DNA of 64,000 nt from Spirochaetales bacterium. Lineage in GTDB: Bacteria; Spirochaetota; Leptospiria; Leptospirales; Leptonemataceae. The notes beneath the pieces were generated by a model that saw nothing but the letters and a program-made list of their open reading frames with translations, ran no database searches and was not told where the DNA came from. The stretch is taken from positions 248,001 to 312,000 of the forward strand of contig JABTUL010000001.1 of NCBI GenBank assembly GCA_015075425.1, in the 5' to 3' direction. The translations under genes were made by a program, and so were the position numbers. Shown piece after piece: positions 1-8,884 of this stretch. Within the stretch, counting starts at the first letter, position 1. Every line of letters starts with the position of its first letter.

Positions 1-62
1 CCGACAAAAGTACGGTGCACCCGAAAGCCGGCACCTTTAAGGAAGGCGGCCCCGAAAAGTGA
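1..62 (+). CDS. possible 3' end of a protein gene (partial)
   Basis: Reading from base 3, a frame of 19 codons runs in from the left edge and stops with TGA at 60-62. It is mostly hydrophilic (Lys, Gly, Glu, Pro), as protein tails often are, and ends just before a region without convincing coding. Too short to identify, and it could be chance. Confidence 0.25.
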   Translation, partial: DKSTVHPKAGTFKEGGPEK

Positions 63-260
63 CCAGATTCTGTAATGGTTTGAGAGCTCGCACCGCTCGA
101 TGTGTGGTTCCTCTACGGTGCCCGGCATGCCCGTCCGCATTCGTTACACTGTCCGTATTCGAGCGCCCGAAATCGATCCCATACCCTTCCCCGAAGCGGT
201 GCTGGTGCCGAAAACGATGCGGCGGTGCCAGTTTGAGCCAGCGCATCAGCATTCGTTTCC

Positions 261-276
261 TGGCATGACTCTTGCA
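261..276 (+). promoter_or_regulatory. sigma54-type (-24/-12) promoter of the RHS gene
   Basis: TGGCATGACTCTTGCA matches the RpoN consensus TGGCACG-N4-TTGCW at every fixed base but one, with the required 12-base step between the GG and GC elements. Transcription would start near 287 and leave a leader of about 43 bases before the ATG at 330, which has a good AGGAG box at 317-321. No activator-binding site was identified upstream. Confidence 0.45.
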
Positions 277-329
277 ATCAGGCCATAGGCCCATTCTGCC
301 CGGAAGGTAGAGGGCCAGGAGAGTAGTTT

Positions 330-3300
330 ATGAACAGGATGACGAAGTGGGCTAAGAGCTGCTTCCGCTGGCTTGGCGCTGGCGCTATGGTCTGGGTTGC
401 CCCGCTACTGGCGGGCGCCAATCCAGACGGCAGTTTTTCGCATTCCATACCGATCAAGATACCCAATGGCCGCAATGGCATGCAGCCGAGCATCTCGATC
501 AATTATAACTCTAACGGCGGCAATGGTCAGCTGGGCGTGGGCTGGAGCCTGAGCGGCCTCGGGGCCATTAGCCGCGGGGGAGCGGGCGGAGCTGTACCCA
601 AGTACGATGCAACGGACCTGTACTACATGGACGGGGCGAAGCTCGTTCCCTCCGGGGGCGAATACCGCGCGCAGGTGGAGAGCTGGGCTCGGATTGTACC
701 ATCCGGCACCTGCGGGGTGGGACCGTGCTCTTTTACAGTAACGGCAGCCGATGGCAGCAAGCGCTACTATGGCACCAGTACTGATTCACGGATTGAGGCC
801 GTAGGCAAGAATGGCTCCGTGCGCACCTGGGCTCTGCATAAGGCAGAAGATGCCAATGGCAATTTTTACGAAGTCAGTTATAACGAAGATACTACCAACG
901 GAGATTATTATCCCTCGATTATCGCCTACACGAAAGGGAATGGAGCCGTAGTATTTCATACGGTGAATTTTCACTGGCAGGCGCGATCCGATGTGAGTAT
1001 CAGCTATGCGGCAGGTGCCCAGGACAGGGCCGACCAGAGAATGACCAGCATTGAAGTTAAGAGTGGTGCGCTCCTTCAGCGTAAATACAATTTGGCTTAT
1101 GATTATAGTGGTGCTGCCGGGGCCAGCCGGTTGGTTTCTGTGGAAGAATGCGGAACGAATGGCACGTCCTGCTATCCTTCACAGACGTTTGACTATACGG
1201 GCACACCGCGTTTTGCGGCACCCCAATACACGGTTGCAGTCACGGCTTACACGGCGACGGGCGACTCCAACACAACAGATGGGATATGGTTATCGGGCGA
1301 TATAGATGGTGATGGGAAGACGGATTTCATTCACCTGAAGAACAACTCGGGCTTGCTTTATACCTGGAAGTCGAATTACACTTTTGGCAGCAGCGGTTCA
1401 GAAGGATTTACAGTTGTAGCTGAAACTGCCGCTAACGACACTTGTTTGTTGAGCTGCGGTACCTGGCAAACCGGAGATGTCAATGGCGATGGAAGGACCG
1501 ATTTGATCCATATCACTACGAATCCCGGCGTAGTCATTGTGTGGAAATCCAAAGGAGATGGAACCTATTCAAGGAGTGGCTATACGAGCAATCTGGATAC
1601 CAGTCTACAAGTTGGTACGTGGCAGGTTGGCGATGTGGATGGCGACGGAAGAACCGACCTTGTGCATCTGGTAAATAATTCTGGCCAAGCTTATACTTGG
1701 TTCTCCACAGGTGGTACTTTTAACGTCGTCGCATTCAATGGCTCTTCAATAGGGGATGTTTGCCTGCTGACCTGCGGAACATGGCGATCCGGCGATATCA
1801 ATGGAGACGGCAAAACTGACCTTATTCACATTACTCATCTGTCCGGAGTGTTTATCGTCTGGCTGTCGAAAGGTGACGGAATATACTCCCATTTTAATTA
1901 TACGAGTGGCACCGATACGGCACTTACAACCGGCTTCTGGCAAGTAGGTGACTTTAACGGTGATGGTCTGACAGATCTTGTGCATCTGGTAAATGATTCT
2001 GGCCAAGCTTATACTTGGTTCTCCACAGGTGGTAGTTTTAACGTCGTCGCATTCAATGGCTCTTCAATAGGGGATGTTTGCCTGCTGACATGCGGAACAT
2101 GGCAATCAGGTGATGTCAATGCTGACGGAATATCCGATCTGATTCATATTACAAATGTCCAGGCAGCAGGAGTTATGATGTGGCTCTCAAAGGGGCAAGG
2201 TGCGTATAGCATGCTGCAGCGCACATCTAGTGTAGATAGTGACCTGAAGAACGGGCTCTGGTTGTCCGGGGATCTGAATGGAAATGGGAAGACAGATTTA
2301 TTTCACGCAACAACATCTGCGGGCAAGGTGATCGCCTGGCGGCATTCAGGGAATAATGGAGATCGACTTTTTCTTATCTCCAATGGCGTTGGATCTGAAA
2401 CAAGGGTCGTTTACACGATTCCTTCGGTTGCCGATGGTGCCATTGGTACGATTGAAATGGGGGATTACCCGCATGTCGCCGTCGCTGGCTCCGGCCCACT
2501 TGTGACCAAGATTGACACTCTAAGTGGATCTGAAACATTTTCTCAAGCCTATCATTACACCAATCGTCGTGGCTATCGCAGCGCCGATTGGGAAGAGCGC
2601 CGTGCGCTGGGATTCCGCTGGGTGAAGCAAATTGATTCTGCTACCGGTAACTCTAGCATTACCTACTATTCGCAGGGTCCGGCCACCGGAGATACTCTGG
2701 ACATGGCCGGTTCGGTGATGTCCACAGAGACACGCGACAGCGGTGGCGCACTCTGGTCTAAATCGGTGAACACGTATGAGATGGGTGGATCCACGGCCAT
2801 TGCCGGACAGAAGCAGGCGCCACGGGTCAAGCAGGAAGAGAGTTACACCTACAACGCAGGAACGCTGATCAACAAGTCCAAAAAGGTGGTGAATTTCACT
2901 CCGGAGGGGTTGCCGAGCGGCGTTTCCCAGTACCATGGCCTTTCTGACACGCTGAGTTTCACCACCAGTACAACCTACGGTGGCAACTGTGGCGGACTTA
3001 TTTCTGCCATGCCCACCCAGGTGGTGGTCACAGCGGCCTCAAGCGGTGGTACGCGCACCACATCTACGAGCTATGACAGCAAATGCAACGCCGTATCTAA
3101 AACAGAAGGCGGGCAGACTACCACAACGGTCTATAACGTGGCCGGGCAGCCTGCCAGCACTACTGATCCGCGAGGCGCCACCACCACGATTACCTACGGC
3201 GGTAGCGGCGCTTTTGCCAACAGTCTGGTGGAGACGGTATCCAACGCACTGGGGCATACAGTGACCAACCTCTATGATGATTACGGTCGCCTGATTGAAG

Positions 3301-6300
3301 AGCGTGATGCCAACCATGGTGCCACGGGTCAGTCAACGGTGCGGGCTTATGACGCGCTGCACCGCCCGGTGAGCAGTTCCGTGGCCGGACAATTGCGTAC
3401 CAAATTCAGCTATCCCTCATGGACCGAGACCAAAATGGAGACCCTCATGCCCGATGGTGTCACCTGGCGGGCAACCATTGAGACACGTGATGGTCTGGGC
3501 CGTTTGACTCAGACCAGGCAGCAGGTCGATGACGGCAGCGTCGTTAAATGGGCTTATGTCTGCAAAAAATACGATTCGCTGGGACGCGAAATCGGCAGTT
3601 CGCAGACGGCCTTTGATGCCTGCCAGAACACCTACATCGCCACTGCGTACGATGCGCTGGGTCGGGTTTCATCCGTCAGCTTTCCGGATGGAAGACCATC
3701 AGTAAGCTATATCTACAATGGCCTTTCCACTACCGTGCGCACTGCCGGCGATGCAGCCCGGGATGTAACCGTTACCCATGATGCAAGGGGAAGGGTGGTA
3801 TCGCGCACAGAACCGGAATCGGCCACGGTCAACTACACCTACAACGATTTTGACCAGGTGCTCACGGCTTCTGTTGTGGGTGGTGGAACCATTACCACGA
3901 CCTACGATAGCCTGGGCCGCAAACAGACGGTAAAGGATACGAATGTTTCCAGCGCCAGTACTTTGCGTACCTTTACTTATAAAGCTAATGGTGATTTGCA
4001 GAGCATGGCTGATGCCAATGGCAAAACGATTACCTACGACTATGACATCCTGGGTCGGGTAACCAGACGCTGCTACGGAACAAGCTGCACCAGCAGCAAT
4101 GCGGAGGTCGTGACCTACGATACAGCGCCCATTGCCGGTGGAGTCGGTACCATGAAAGGATCTGTGCATACCGTCAGTCGGCCGGCTCTGGGCCATGAGG
4201 TCGCAGCCACGCAGACCAATAGCTTCGATGCACAGGGACGCCATGACCGTAGTCTGGTTACCATTGACGGTCAGACCTACGTTTCGCAGTCCCATTATAC
4301 GGCTCTCGGGAGCGAGCGTTGCGCGACTCTGCCGGATGGAAGCGTGATCCGCACGGAGCCCACAGTTTCAGGAGCATTTCTGAAAGCGGTGGAGTACAAG
4401 GATTATACAGCCGGTGGTGAGTGCGAAGGCGGCACGGTCAAGCATCGAGTGGCCTATAGCAACTACAGTCCTACAGGAACAGTCGGTCAGGTGCAGTATT
4501 TCAGTGGCAGCACGACTCCCACCAATACCAGCACCTACACCTACACACCCTGGGGTGGTGTAGCTACAGCTAAAACCGTGCAGGGCACGGCTGGAACTCG
4601 CATTGAGGACCTGACCTACGAATACACTGGACTTCTGGAGTTACGTCGTGTTACAGATAACCTCAAAGCCGTGTATGGCGGAGTCAATACCGATCGCACT
4701 CAGGCCTACCGCTACGACAAACAGGGTCGCCTGATTCAGGCGGCGGCCGGACAGGGGGCTTCCTGCACCGATTCGGGCTGTACGGCGGGCAATTTGTGGG
4801 GTGGGACCAAATCCTACAGCTTCAACGCGATGGGCAATCTGACCAACAAAGAAGGCCAGGCTTTGACCTATGATTCAAGCAAGAAGCAGCAATTGACTGC
4901 TTTTGGATCCGGCAAGAGCTACGCCTACGATGCCAATGGCAATGTGACGCTCAAAAAAAACGGCACAACCTGGTGGCGCTACACCTACAACGACAACAAC
5001 ATGCTGACTCAGGTAGAAAAATCTATCAACAGCGGCTCGAGCTATGTAGTTGTAGAACGCAACACTTTCATTGGAGAAACGCGGATCAAAAAAGACTATA
5101 TGCCCAACCAGTCTTCAGCACGCGTGCAGACCTACTATTTGGGTGGAGCCTTTGAAGTGCGCAAACAACCAGATGGCAAGAAAATCCACAGCACGTATTT
5201 GCTGGGGCCGACCGGTCGTGTGGCCAGTTTTACCATCGATGCGGGCGCCAATCCAGCCTATATGGCAGCCGTGAATTCGTACACGCAGTATGCAGCTGCT
5301 GCCATGCTGGGCTATGGATCCACACACAGCATAGCTAAGAAAGTCAGTCACTGGGTGAAAGGCTTTGCTTACAGTGCCGCAGGACAGCGCATATTTGCTT
5401 ATACGCTGCTCCTTCTGGCGAGCGGGCTCATCTTCCTACTGGTCCTCGGTGTGCGGCAATGGGTTCTGCGCCTGCGTCAGGTGGAAGTACCATCACTCTG
5501 GCAGATGACCAGCGCTCGCGTGGCAACGGTAACAGCATCGGCTCTGCTGGCGTTCAATGCTGGATTCATTGGTTGCCTCGAGTCGATGAGTACATCGTCT
5601 TCCCTTGTGGCAGCCACGCTGACATTTGCAGAAGATGGGCATACAATCATGGCCTTCAAATCGCTGGGCAATGCCCTGACTGGCGATACAACCAGTGGTC
5701 CACCACCGGGAAGTTACTGGATGCTGAACAACCACGTGGGTTCCAACTCCGTGATTGTGCATGCTGTGAATCAGGGCAGCGCTACTGCCGGTAGCCATGC
5801 TTCAACGGTGAATTACTTCCCCTACGGAGAGGTGAACCATGCCAATTCCCCCGGTCAGGATCTGGTGACTTTCAAGTTTACCGGGCAGGAATATGATGCG
5901 GAAACCAGTCTCTACCATTACGGGGCCCGCATGTATGATCCGCAGACCGGTCGCTTCCTGACTCCAGATACGATTCTGCCAGGCGGTGGCAAGTCGCAGG
6001 GCTTCAACCGCTACATGTATGTGTTTGGCAATCCCATCAGCTACACCGATCCAACCGGGCATACGCCGGAAGATGACCGCAAGAAGGCAGCTCAGGAGCG
6101 CGAAGCGATTGCGATGTATAAGGCGGCTTGGAAGACAGGCGAATGCAACAGCGTGTCCTCATGCTTTGCAGTCGTGAACAAGTATGCGGCGCTCTGGCGT
6201 AGCATGCTGAATGGTACTCGCGCCGGAGCCCGCGATGCGAGGAGTGATGGTGGTCCCTATAAAGAAAAGGGGTCATATGAAGACATGACTGGGGGTACGA

Positions 6301-7109
6301 GTGTCGTCGTTGGTGGAAAGGCATGGGACATTACGGAGAAGGAAGCGATCATGCTTGTCTCGCTTGGCATGGTACGGGCCGCTCTAATAGATGGATCCGT
6401 GAAGGACTACCAGCGCACGATTCACGACGCGTATAAGATTGGTCAGAATACAGGCGGCGGGGTCCTGGTGATTCATGCTCCGGTTCCCGCAAACGAATGG
6501 TTCAATGAACGAGATGGGGCCATCCACAGAGGTAAAACGACTGTCCAGGACATAGATACACCAAGAGGGACCTACAGTGTCCCTGTAGCAGAGTATTATG
6601 TCGGATCCCGCGAAACGCAGGATGCCCATATTGTTGCTGTGATTAGTAAGATTGCTGATGCTGCTGCCATCCGCGGGACGAAGAAATTTGATTTCTATTC
6701 CCACAGCTACGGGGGAAATCTTACCATGCAGGCCCTTGCCGGCAAAGACCGGAGTACTCACGGCAACATCACCCACTATGCGGCCAGTCCGGCTTTCCCC
6801 AGCAGTGCATTAGATTCGGCGATCAATGGGACTGTGGGAGGACCTCTTGACAAGGCGATGGCCGGGACAACTTTACGAACTTTCATTGCCCATGGGGGAG
6901 TGTTGGATGCTGGGGCCAGGGATGACACCTGGAACCCCAAAGTCTTTTCGAGTGCGGCGGAAAAACGTGACTGGACAGATCTACAGAAACAGATATTCAA
7001 CAACGCAAACATTAGTTGGGTTAATTTCAAGCTCGGTAAAGACGGGCATGATGCTCAAAAACTCTGGGCCGGCTGCAATGGTTGGTCCACCGAGGATCAG
7101 TGTAACTAA
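330..7109 (+). CDS. SpvB/FG-GAP/RHS-repeat protein with lipase-like C-terminal tip
   Basis: A 2259-residue polymorphic-toxin-like protein. Residues 1-31 look like a signal peptide. An SpvB-type domain follows (about 32-300), then seven FG-GAP/VCBS-like units with motifs such as GDVNGDGRTDL (about 318-700), then a long array of RHS/YD repeats. Two hydrophobic segments (about 1685-1710 and 1725-1750) interrupt the array before the RHS core, which ends near DPTGH at about 1907-1911. The remaining 348 residues form a unique tip containing YSHSYGGN, a lipase/esterase-type nucleophile elbow with Ser2126, and a later GKDGHD that could carry the catalytic His. Family knowledge: RHS shells enclose and release a variable C-terminal effector. 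Lipase activity is inferred. The gene stands alone, between a sigma54-like promoter and a terminator, with no evident immunity gene. Confidence 0.85.
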   Translation: MNRMTKWAKSCFRWLGAGAMVWVAPLLAGANPDGSFSHSIPIKIPNGRNGMQPSISINYNSNGGNGQLGVGWSLSGLGAISRGGAGGAVPKYDATDLYYMDGAKLVPSGGEYRAQVESWARIVPSGTCGVGPCSFTVTAADGSKRYYGTSTDSRIEAVGKNGSVRTWALHKAEDANGNFYEVSYNEDTTNGDYYPSIIAYTKGNGAVVFHTVNFHWQARSDVSISYAAGAQDRADQRMTSIEVKSGALLQRKYNLAYDYSGAAGASRLVSVEECGTNGTSCYPSQTFDYTGTPRFAAPQYTVAVTAYTATGDSNTTDGIWLSGDIDGDGKTDFIHLKNNSGLLYTWKSNYTFGSSGSEGFTVVAETAANDTCLLSCGTWQTGDVNGDGRTDLIHITTNPGVVIVWKSKGDGTYSRSGYTSNLDTSLQVGTWQVGDVDGDGRTDLVHLVNNSGQAYTWFSTGGTFNVVAFNGSSIGDVCLLTCGTWRSGDINGDGKTDLIHITHLSGVFIVWLSKGDGIYSHFNYTSGTDTALTTGFWQVGDFNGDGLTDLVHLVNDSGQAYTWFSTGGSFNVVAFNGSSIGDVCLLTCGTWQSGDVNADGISDLIHITNVQAAGVMMWLSKGQGAYSMLQRTSSVDSDLKNGLWLSGDLNGNGKTDLFHATTSAGKVIAWRHSGNNGDRLFLISNGVGSETRVVYTIPSVADGAIGTIEMGDYPHVAVAGSGPLVTKIDTLSGSETFSQAYHYTNRRGYRSADWEERRALGFRWVKQIDSATGNSSITYYSQGPATGDTLDMAGSVMSTETRDSGGALWSKSVNTYEMGGSTAIAGQKQAPRVKQEESYTYNAGTLINKSKKVVNFTPEGLPSGVSQYHGLSDTLSFTTSTTYGGNCGGLISAMPTQVVVTAASSGGTRTTSTSYDSKCNAVSKTEGGQTTTTVYNVAGQPASTTDPRGATTTITYGGSGAFANSLVETVSNALGHTVTNLYDDYGRLIEERDANHGATGQSTVRAYDALHRPVSSSVAGQLRTKFSYPSWTETKMETLMPDGVTWRATIETRDGLGRLTQTRQQVDDGSVVKWAYVCKKYDSLGREIGSSQTAFDACQNTYIATAYDALGRVSSVSFPDGRPSVSYIYNGLSTTVRTAGDAARDVTVTHDARGRVVSRTEPESATVNYTYNDFDQVLTASVVGGGTITTTYDSLGRKQTVKDTNVSSASTLRTFTYKANGDLQSMADANGKTITYDYDILGRVTRRCYGTSCTSSNAEVVTYDTAPIAGGVGTMKGSVHTVSRPALGHEVAATQTNSFDAQGRHDRSLVTIDGQTYVSQSHYTALGSERCATLPDGSVIRTEPTVSGAFLKAVEYKDYTAGGECEGGTVKHRVAYSNYSPTGTVGQVQYFSGSTTPTNTSTYTYTPWGGVATAKTVQGTAGTRIEDLTYEYTGLLELRRVTDNLKAVYGGVNTDRTQAYRYDKQGRLIQAAAGQGASCTDSGCTAGNLWGGTKSYSFNAMGNLTNKEGQALTYDSSKKQQLTAFGSGKSYAYDANGNVTLKKNGTTWWRYTYNDNNMLTQVEKSINSGSSYVVVERNTFIGETRIKKDYMPNQSSARVQTYYLGGAFEVRKQPDGKKIHSTYLLGPTGRVASFTIDAGANPAYMAAVNSYTQYAAAAMLGYGSTHSIAKKVSHWVKGFAYSAAGQRIFAYTLLLLASGLIFLLVLGVRQWVLRLRQVEVPSLWQMTSARVATVTASALLAFNAGFIGCLESMSTSSSLVAATLTFAEDGHTIMAFKSLGNALTGDTTSGPPPGSYWMLNNHVGSNSVIVHAVNQGSATAGSHASTVNYFPYGEVNHANSPGQDLVTFKFTGQEYDAETSLYHYGARMYDPQTGRFLTPDTILPGGGKSQGFNRYMYVFGNPISYTDPTGHTPEDDRKKAAQEREAIAMYKAAWKTGECNSVSSCFAVVNKYAALWRSMLNGTRAGARDARSDGGPYKEKGSYEDMTGGTSVVVGGKAWDITEKEAIMLVSLGMVRAALIDGSVKDYQRTIHDAYKIGQNTGGGVLVIHAPVPANEWFNERDGAIHRGKTTVQDIDTPRGTYSVPVAEYYVGSRETQDAHIVAVISKIADAAAIRGTKKFDFYSHSYGGNLTMQALAGKDRSTHGNITHYAASPAFPSSALDSAINGTVGGPLDKAMAGTTLRTFIAHGGVLDAGARDDTWNPKVFSSAAEKRDWTDLQKQIFNNANISWVNFKLGKDGHDAQKLWAGCNGWSTEDQCN
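1659..2103 (+). repeat. near-identical internal repeats in the FG-GAP region
   Basis: Bases 1659-1785 recur at 1977-2103, exactly 318 bases (106 codons) later, with only three mismatches in 127 bases. The repeat covers one FG-GAP unit and the start of the next. Other units in the array share protein motifs but differ far more in DNA, which suggests a recent duplication or gene conversion. Confidence 0.85.
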
Positions 7110-7159
7110 CGGATGCTGATTGATAGGCCGCTTTCCCCTGCAGCCTATCTCTCTGAACA

Positions 7160-7192
7160 AAGGGCCGCTCAGCAATGGGCGGCCCTTTTTTT
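7160..7192 (+). terminator. Rho-independent terminator of the RHS gene
   Basis: A perfect 9-bp stem (AAGGGCCGC / GCGGCCCTT) around a 10-base loop runs into seven T residues. It lies 51 bases after the RHS stop codon and makes that gene a single-gene transcript. Confidence 0.9.
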
Positions 7193-7344
7193 GCATATCG
7201 CTATAGGTCGTGGTTGAGCGGAGCAACATAGAGGACAAGAAGTAGAAATCGCTGCGCTTCGCGATTCCTGGAAAGAAGGCGCCGCAAATGGGAGCGGATT
7301 GCGCCCGCGTGGTTCTTTTTCGGCAGGCCACCGCCAAAAAAGGC

Positions 7345-7373
7345 TTGACTGCCCGCCGTGCGTATAGTATCCT
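7345..7373 (+). promoter_or_regulatory. sigma70-type promoter of the heptad-repeat gene
   Basis: TTGACT (7345-7350), a 17-base spacer and TATCCT (7368-7373) stand 33 bases before the ATG at 7407. The -35 box matches 5 of 6 and the -10 box 4 of 6 consensus bases. Confidence 0.5.
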
Positions 7374-7406
7374 GATAAGGCCTTTCTGGCATTCGTAGGT
7401 TAAGCT

Positions 7407-7850
7407 ATGGCTGTGATTGCAATTTCCCGGGCTTTGCGCGAGAGGCTGGGCGACCAGGGCGCCGATGACCTTACCAGCACTCTGGCGCATCTGGAGGCGG
7501 AATTCAAGAAGGACGTTATCGACGTGGTTTCTCTGCGCTTCGAAAGCAAGCTGGCTCAGGAATTGACCCTGTTTCGAGCTGAATTTCAAAAAAGGTTTTC
7601 GGATCACGATATTCAGTTTTCGGAAATCGGAAGACAGTTTGTTGAAGTTCATAAACAGTTTTCGGAAGTCGGAAGACAATTTGTTGAAGTTCATAAACAG
7701 TTTTCAGAAGTTCATAAACAGTTTTCAGAAGTTCATAAGGCTATCGCAGCGCAGACTAAATGGATTCTGGTGATTTTTCTCGGAACTGCAACCCTCATTT
7801 CGCTCGTTTTGCCATTTGTCTGGCGCCTCGCGGAGAGGGCCATTCCGTAG
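7407..7850 (+). CDS. heptad-repeat coiled-coil protein with C-terminal membrane anchor
   Basis: 147 residues. Residues 1-70 are an amphipathic helical region with alternating hydrophobic and charged positions. Residues 71-112 consist of six tandem seven-residue units of the pattern FSEVHKQ / FVEVHKQ / FSEVGRQ, which place Phe and Val at the a and d positions of a coiled coil. A hydrophobic stretch at about 120-140 is a membrane anchor followed by a short Arg-rich tail. The plan resembles spirochaetal Bdr-like and Leptospira LA_3696-like proteins, whose function is unknown; that assignment is by architecture only. It has its own promoter and follows the RHS terminator, so it is not clearly an RHS partner, though its position invites that question. 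Confidence 0.75.
   Translation: MAVIAISRALRERLGDQGADDLTSTLAHLEAEFKKDVIDVVSLRFESKLAQELTLFRAEFQKRFSDHDIQFSEIGRQFVEVHKQFSEVGRQFVEVHKQFSEVHKQFSEVHKAIAAQTKWILVIFLGTATLISLVLPFVWRLAERAIP
7617..7742 (+). repeat. 21-bp tandem repeats encoding heptads
   Basis: Six in-frame 21-base units. Pairs such as TTTTCGGAAGTCGGAAGACA and TTTTCAGAAGTTCATAAACA recur with few changes. In-frame unit gain or loss would only lengthen or shorten the coiled coil, so copy number may vary between strains. Confidence 0.8.
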
Positions 7851-8122
7851 CGTTTGCTGCTGGGCCTGAATGTCCTGCTTGAGTTCAACACGCAGAGATG
7901 ACATTTCTTCTTTCAGCTCGGAGCGCTGTTCAGCCAGCTGAGCATCGCTGAAGAAGATGGCGGACTTCTGGGTCGCAGCAACATCGGAAATCGGCGCGGC
8001 TGGAGTTGCTGAAAAAAGAGGGCGAACGGATATCGGGGCATGTTTTGACCGAGCGAAGTCTGCTTCGCGAGGAGCCATAAATTTCCGGTTGCCGGATCAG
8101 GCATAGCGGATCCTTTACCGCC

Positions 8123-8872
8123 GTGGCCGCTGCAAGCTTTGAACTTTTTGGCTCATCGCACCTGGCATCTCTCATCTGCCTGGTCTTCTGGATTTGCTTG
8201 CAGTTGTATGTTGCTCACCTTCTGAAGGCCCGGGAGGTTCCAGTTTCCGGGCGGGCTCTGACCCTCCGATTCCTGGAAGCGTCCAACCTGGCCCTGGTGG
8301 TTGTGGCGATCCTCATGCAGCACAGCGCACGCTGGTGGGCGGGCCACTGGGATCTGCGCTGGGACCTGCCTTTGCAGCTCTGTGATTGGGCTTTCTTATC
8401 GCTGGCGCTGGCCTTTTTGACCCGGCATCGCTTCCTTTACGAAATTTCCTATTTCTGGGGCCTTGCGGGGACATTGCAGGGCATGCTCACGCCGCATCTG
8501 GGGAGGGATTTTCCATCCATCGAATTTCTGGCATTTTTTCTGTTTCACGGTGGCGTGATCGCCGCGGCTCTATTCAATGCGATTGCTCAAGAGCAGTATC
8601 CGCGCGGCGGTGCCTTCTGGAAAGTCGCTCTTGCCAGCCAGGTCTATCTGTTAACCGCGCTTCTGGCCAACTTCCTGATTCAAGGGGCCAACTACGGTTT
8701 TTTGATGGAAAAGCCGGACGCATCACTCATGGATTATATGGGACCGTGGCCCTGGTATATCCTGAGCCTTGAACTGGCCGGACTTTTTTCCTTCTGGCTC
8801 TACGATTTACCCTGGCGCTGGTTTAGAAATCGAAACGAGCGGAGGTACTCACAGGAAAGTCCTCCGCCATAA
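8123..8872 (+). CDS. YwaF/TIGR02206-type integral membrane protein
   Basis: 249 residues, starting with GTG. Six or seven hydrophobic helices fill most of the length, and there is no signal peptide. The pattern HWDLRWDLPLQLCDWAF near residue 75, followed by a helix rich in small residues, is typical of the TIGR02206/YwaF family of membrane proteins. The biochemical role of that family is not established. The gene converges on the alpha/beta hydrolase gene with 12 bases between stop codons. I chose the GTG because the sequence just before it lacks other in-frame starts. Confidence 0.7.
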   Translation: MAAASFELFGSSHLASLICLVFWICLQLYVAHLLKAREVPVSGRALTLRFLEASNLALVVVAILMQHSARWWAGHWDLRWDLPLQLCDWAFLSLALAFLTRHRFLYEISYFWGLAGTLQGMLTPHLGRDFPSIEFLAFFLFHGGVIAAALFNAIAQEQYPRGGAFWKVALASQVYLLTALLANFLIQGANYGFLMEKPDASLMDYMGPWPWYILSLELAGLFSFWLYDLPWRWFRNRNERRYSQESPPP

Positions 8873-8884
8873 TCGATTTGGCTG

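Noticed and set aside
63-260. Short overlapping frames upstream of the RHS gene
   Set aside because: Both strands offer frames of about 60-85 codons with no ribosome site, family or base-composition support; the stretch is treated as a leader.
1659-2103. Repeats considered as a CRISPR array
   Set aside because: They are long, in frame, and translate into FG-GAP protein units; no short repeats with unique spacers occur anywhere in the window.
3699-4295. Open frames on the - strand within the RHS gene
   Set aside because: They mirror RHS repeats on the other strand and have no signal or domain.
7201-7392. Small leftward frame between the RHS gene and the heptad gene, considered as an immunity gene
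   Set aside because: It reads against the promoter at 7345, has no membrane segment or recognisable fold, and no ribosome site.
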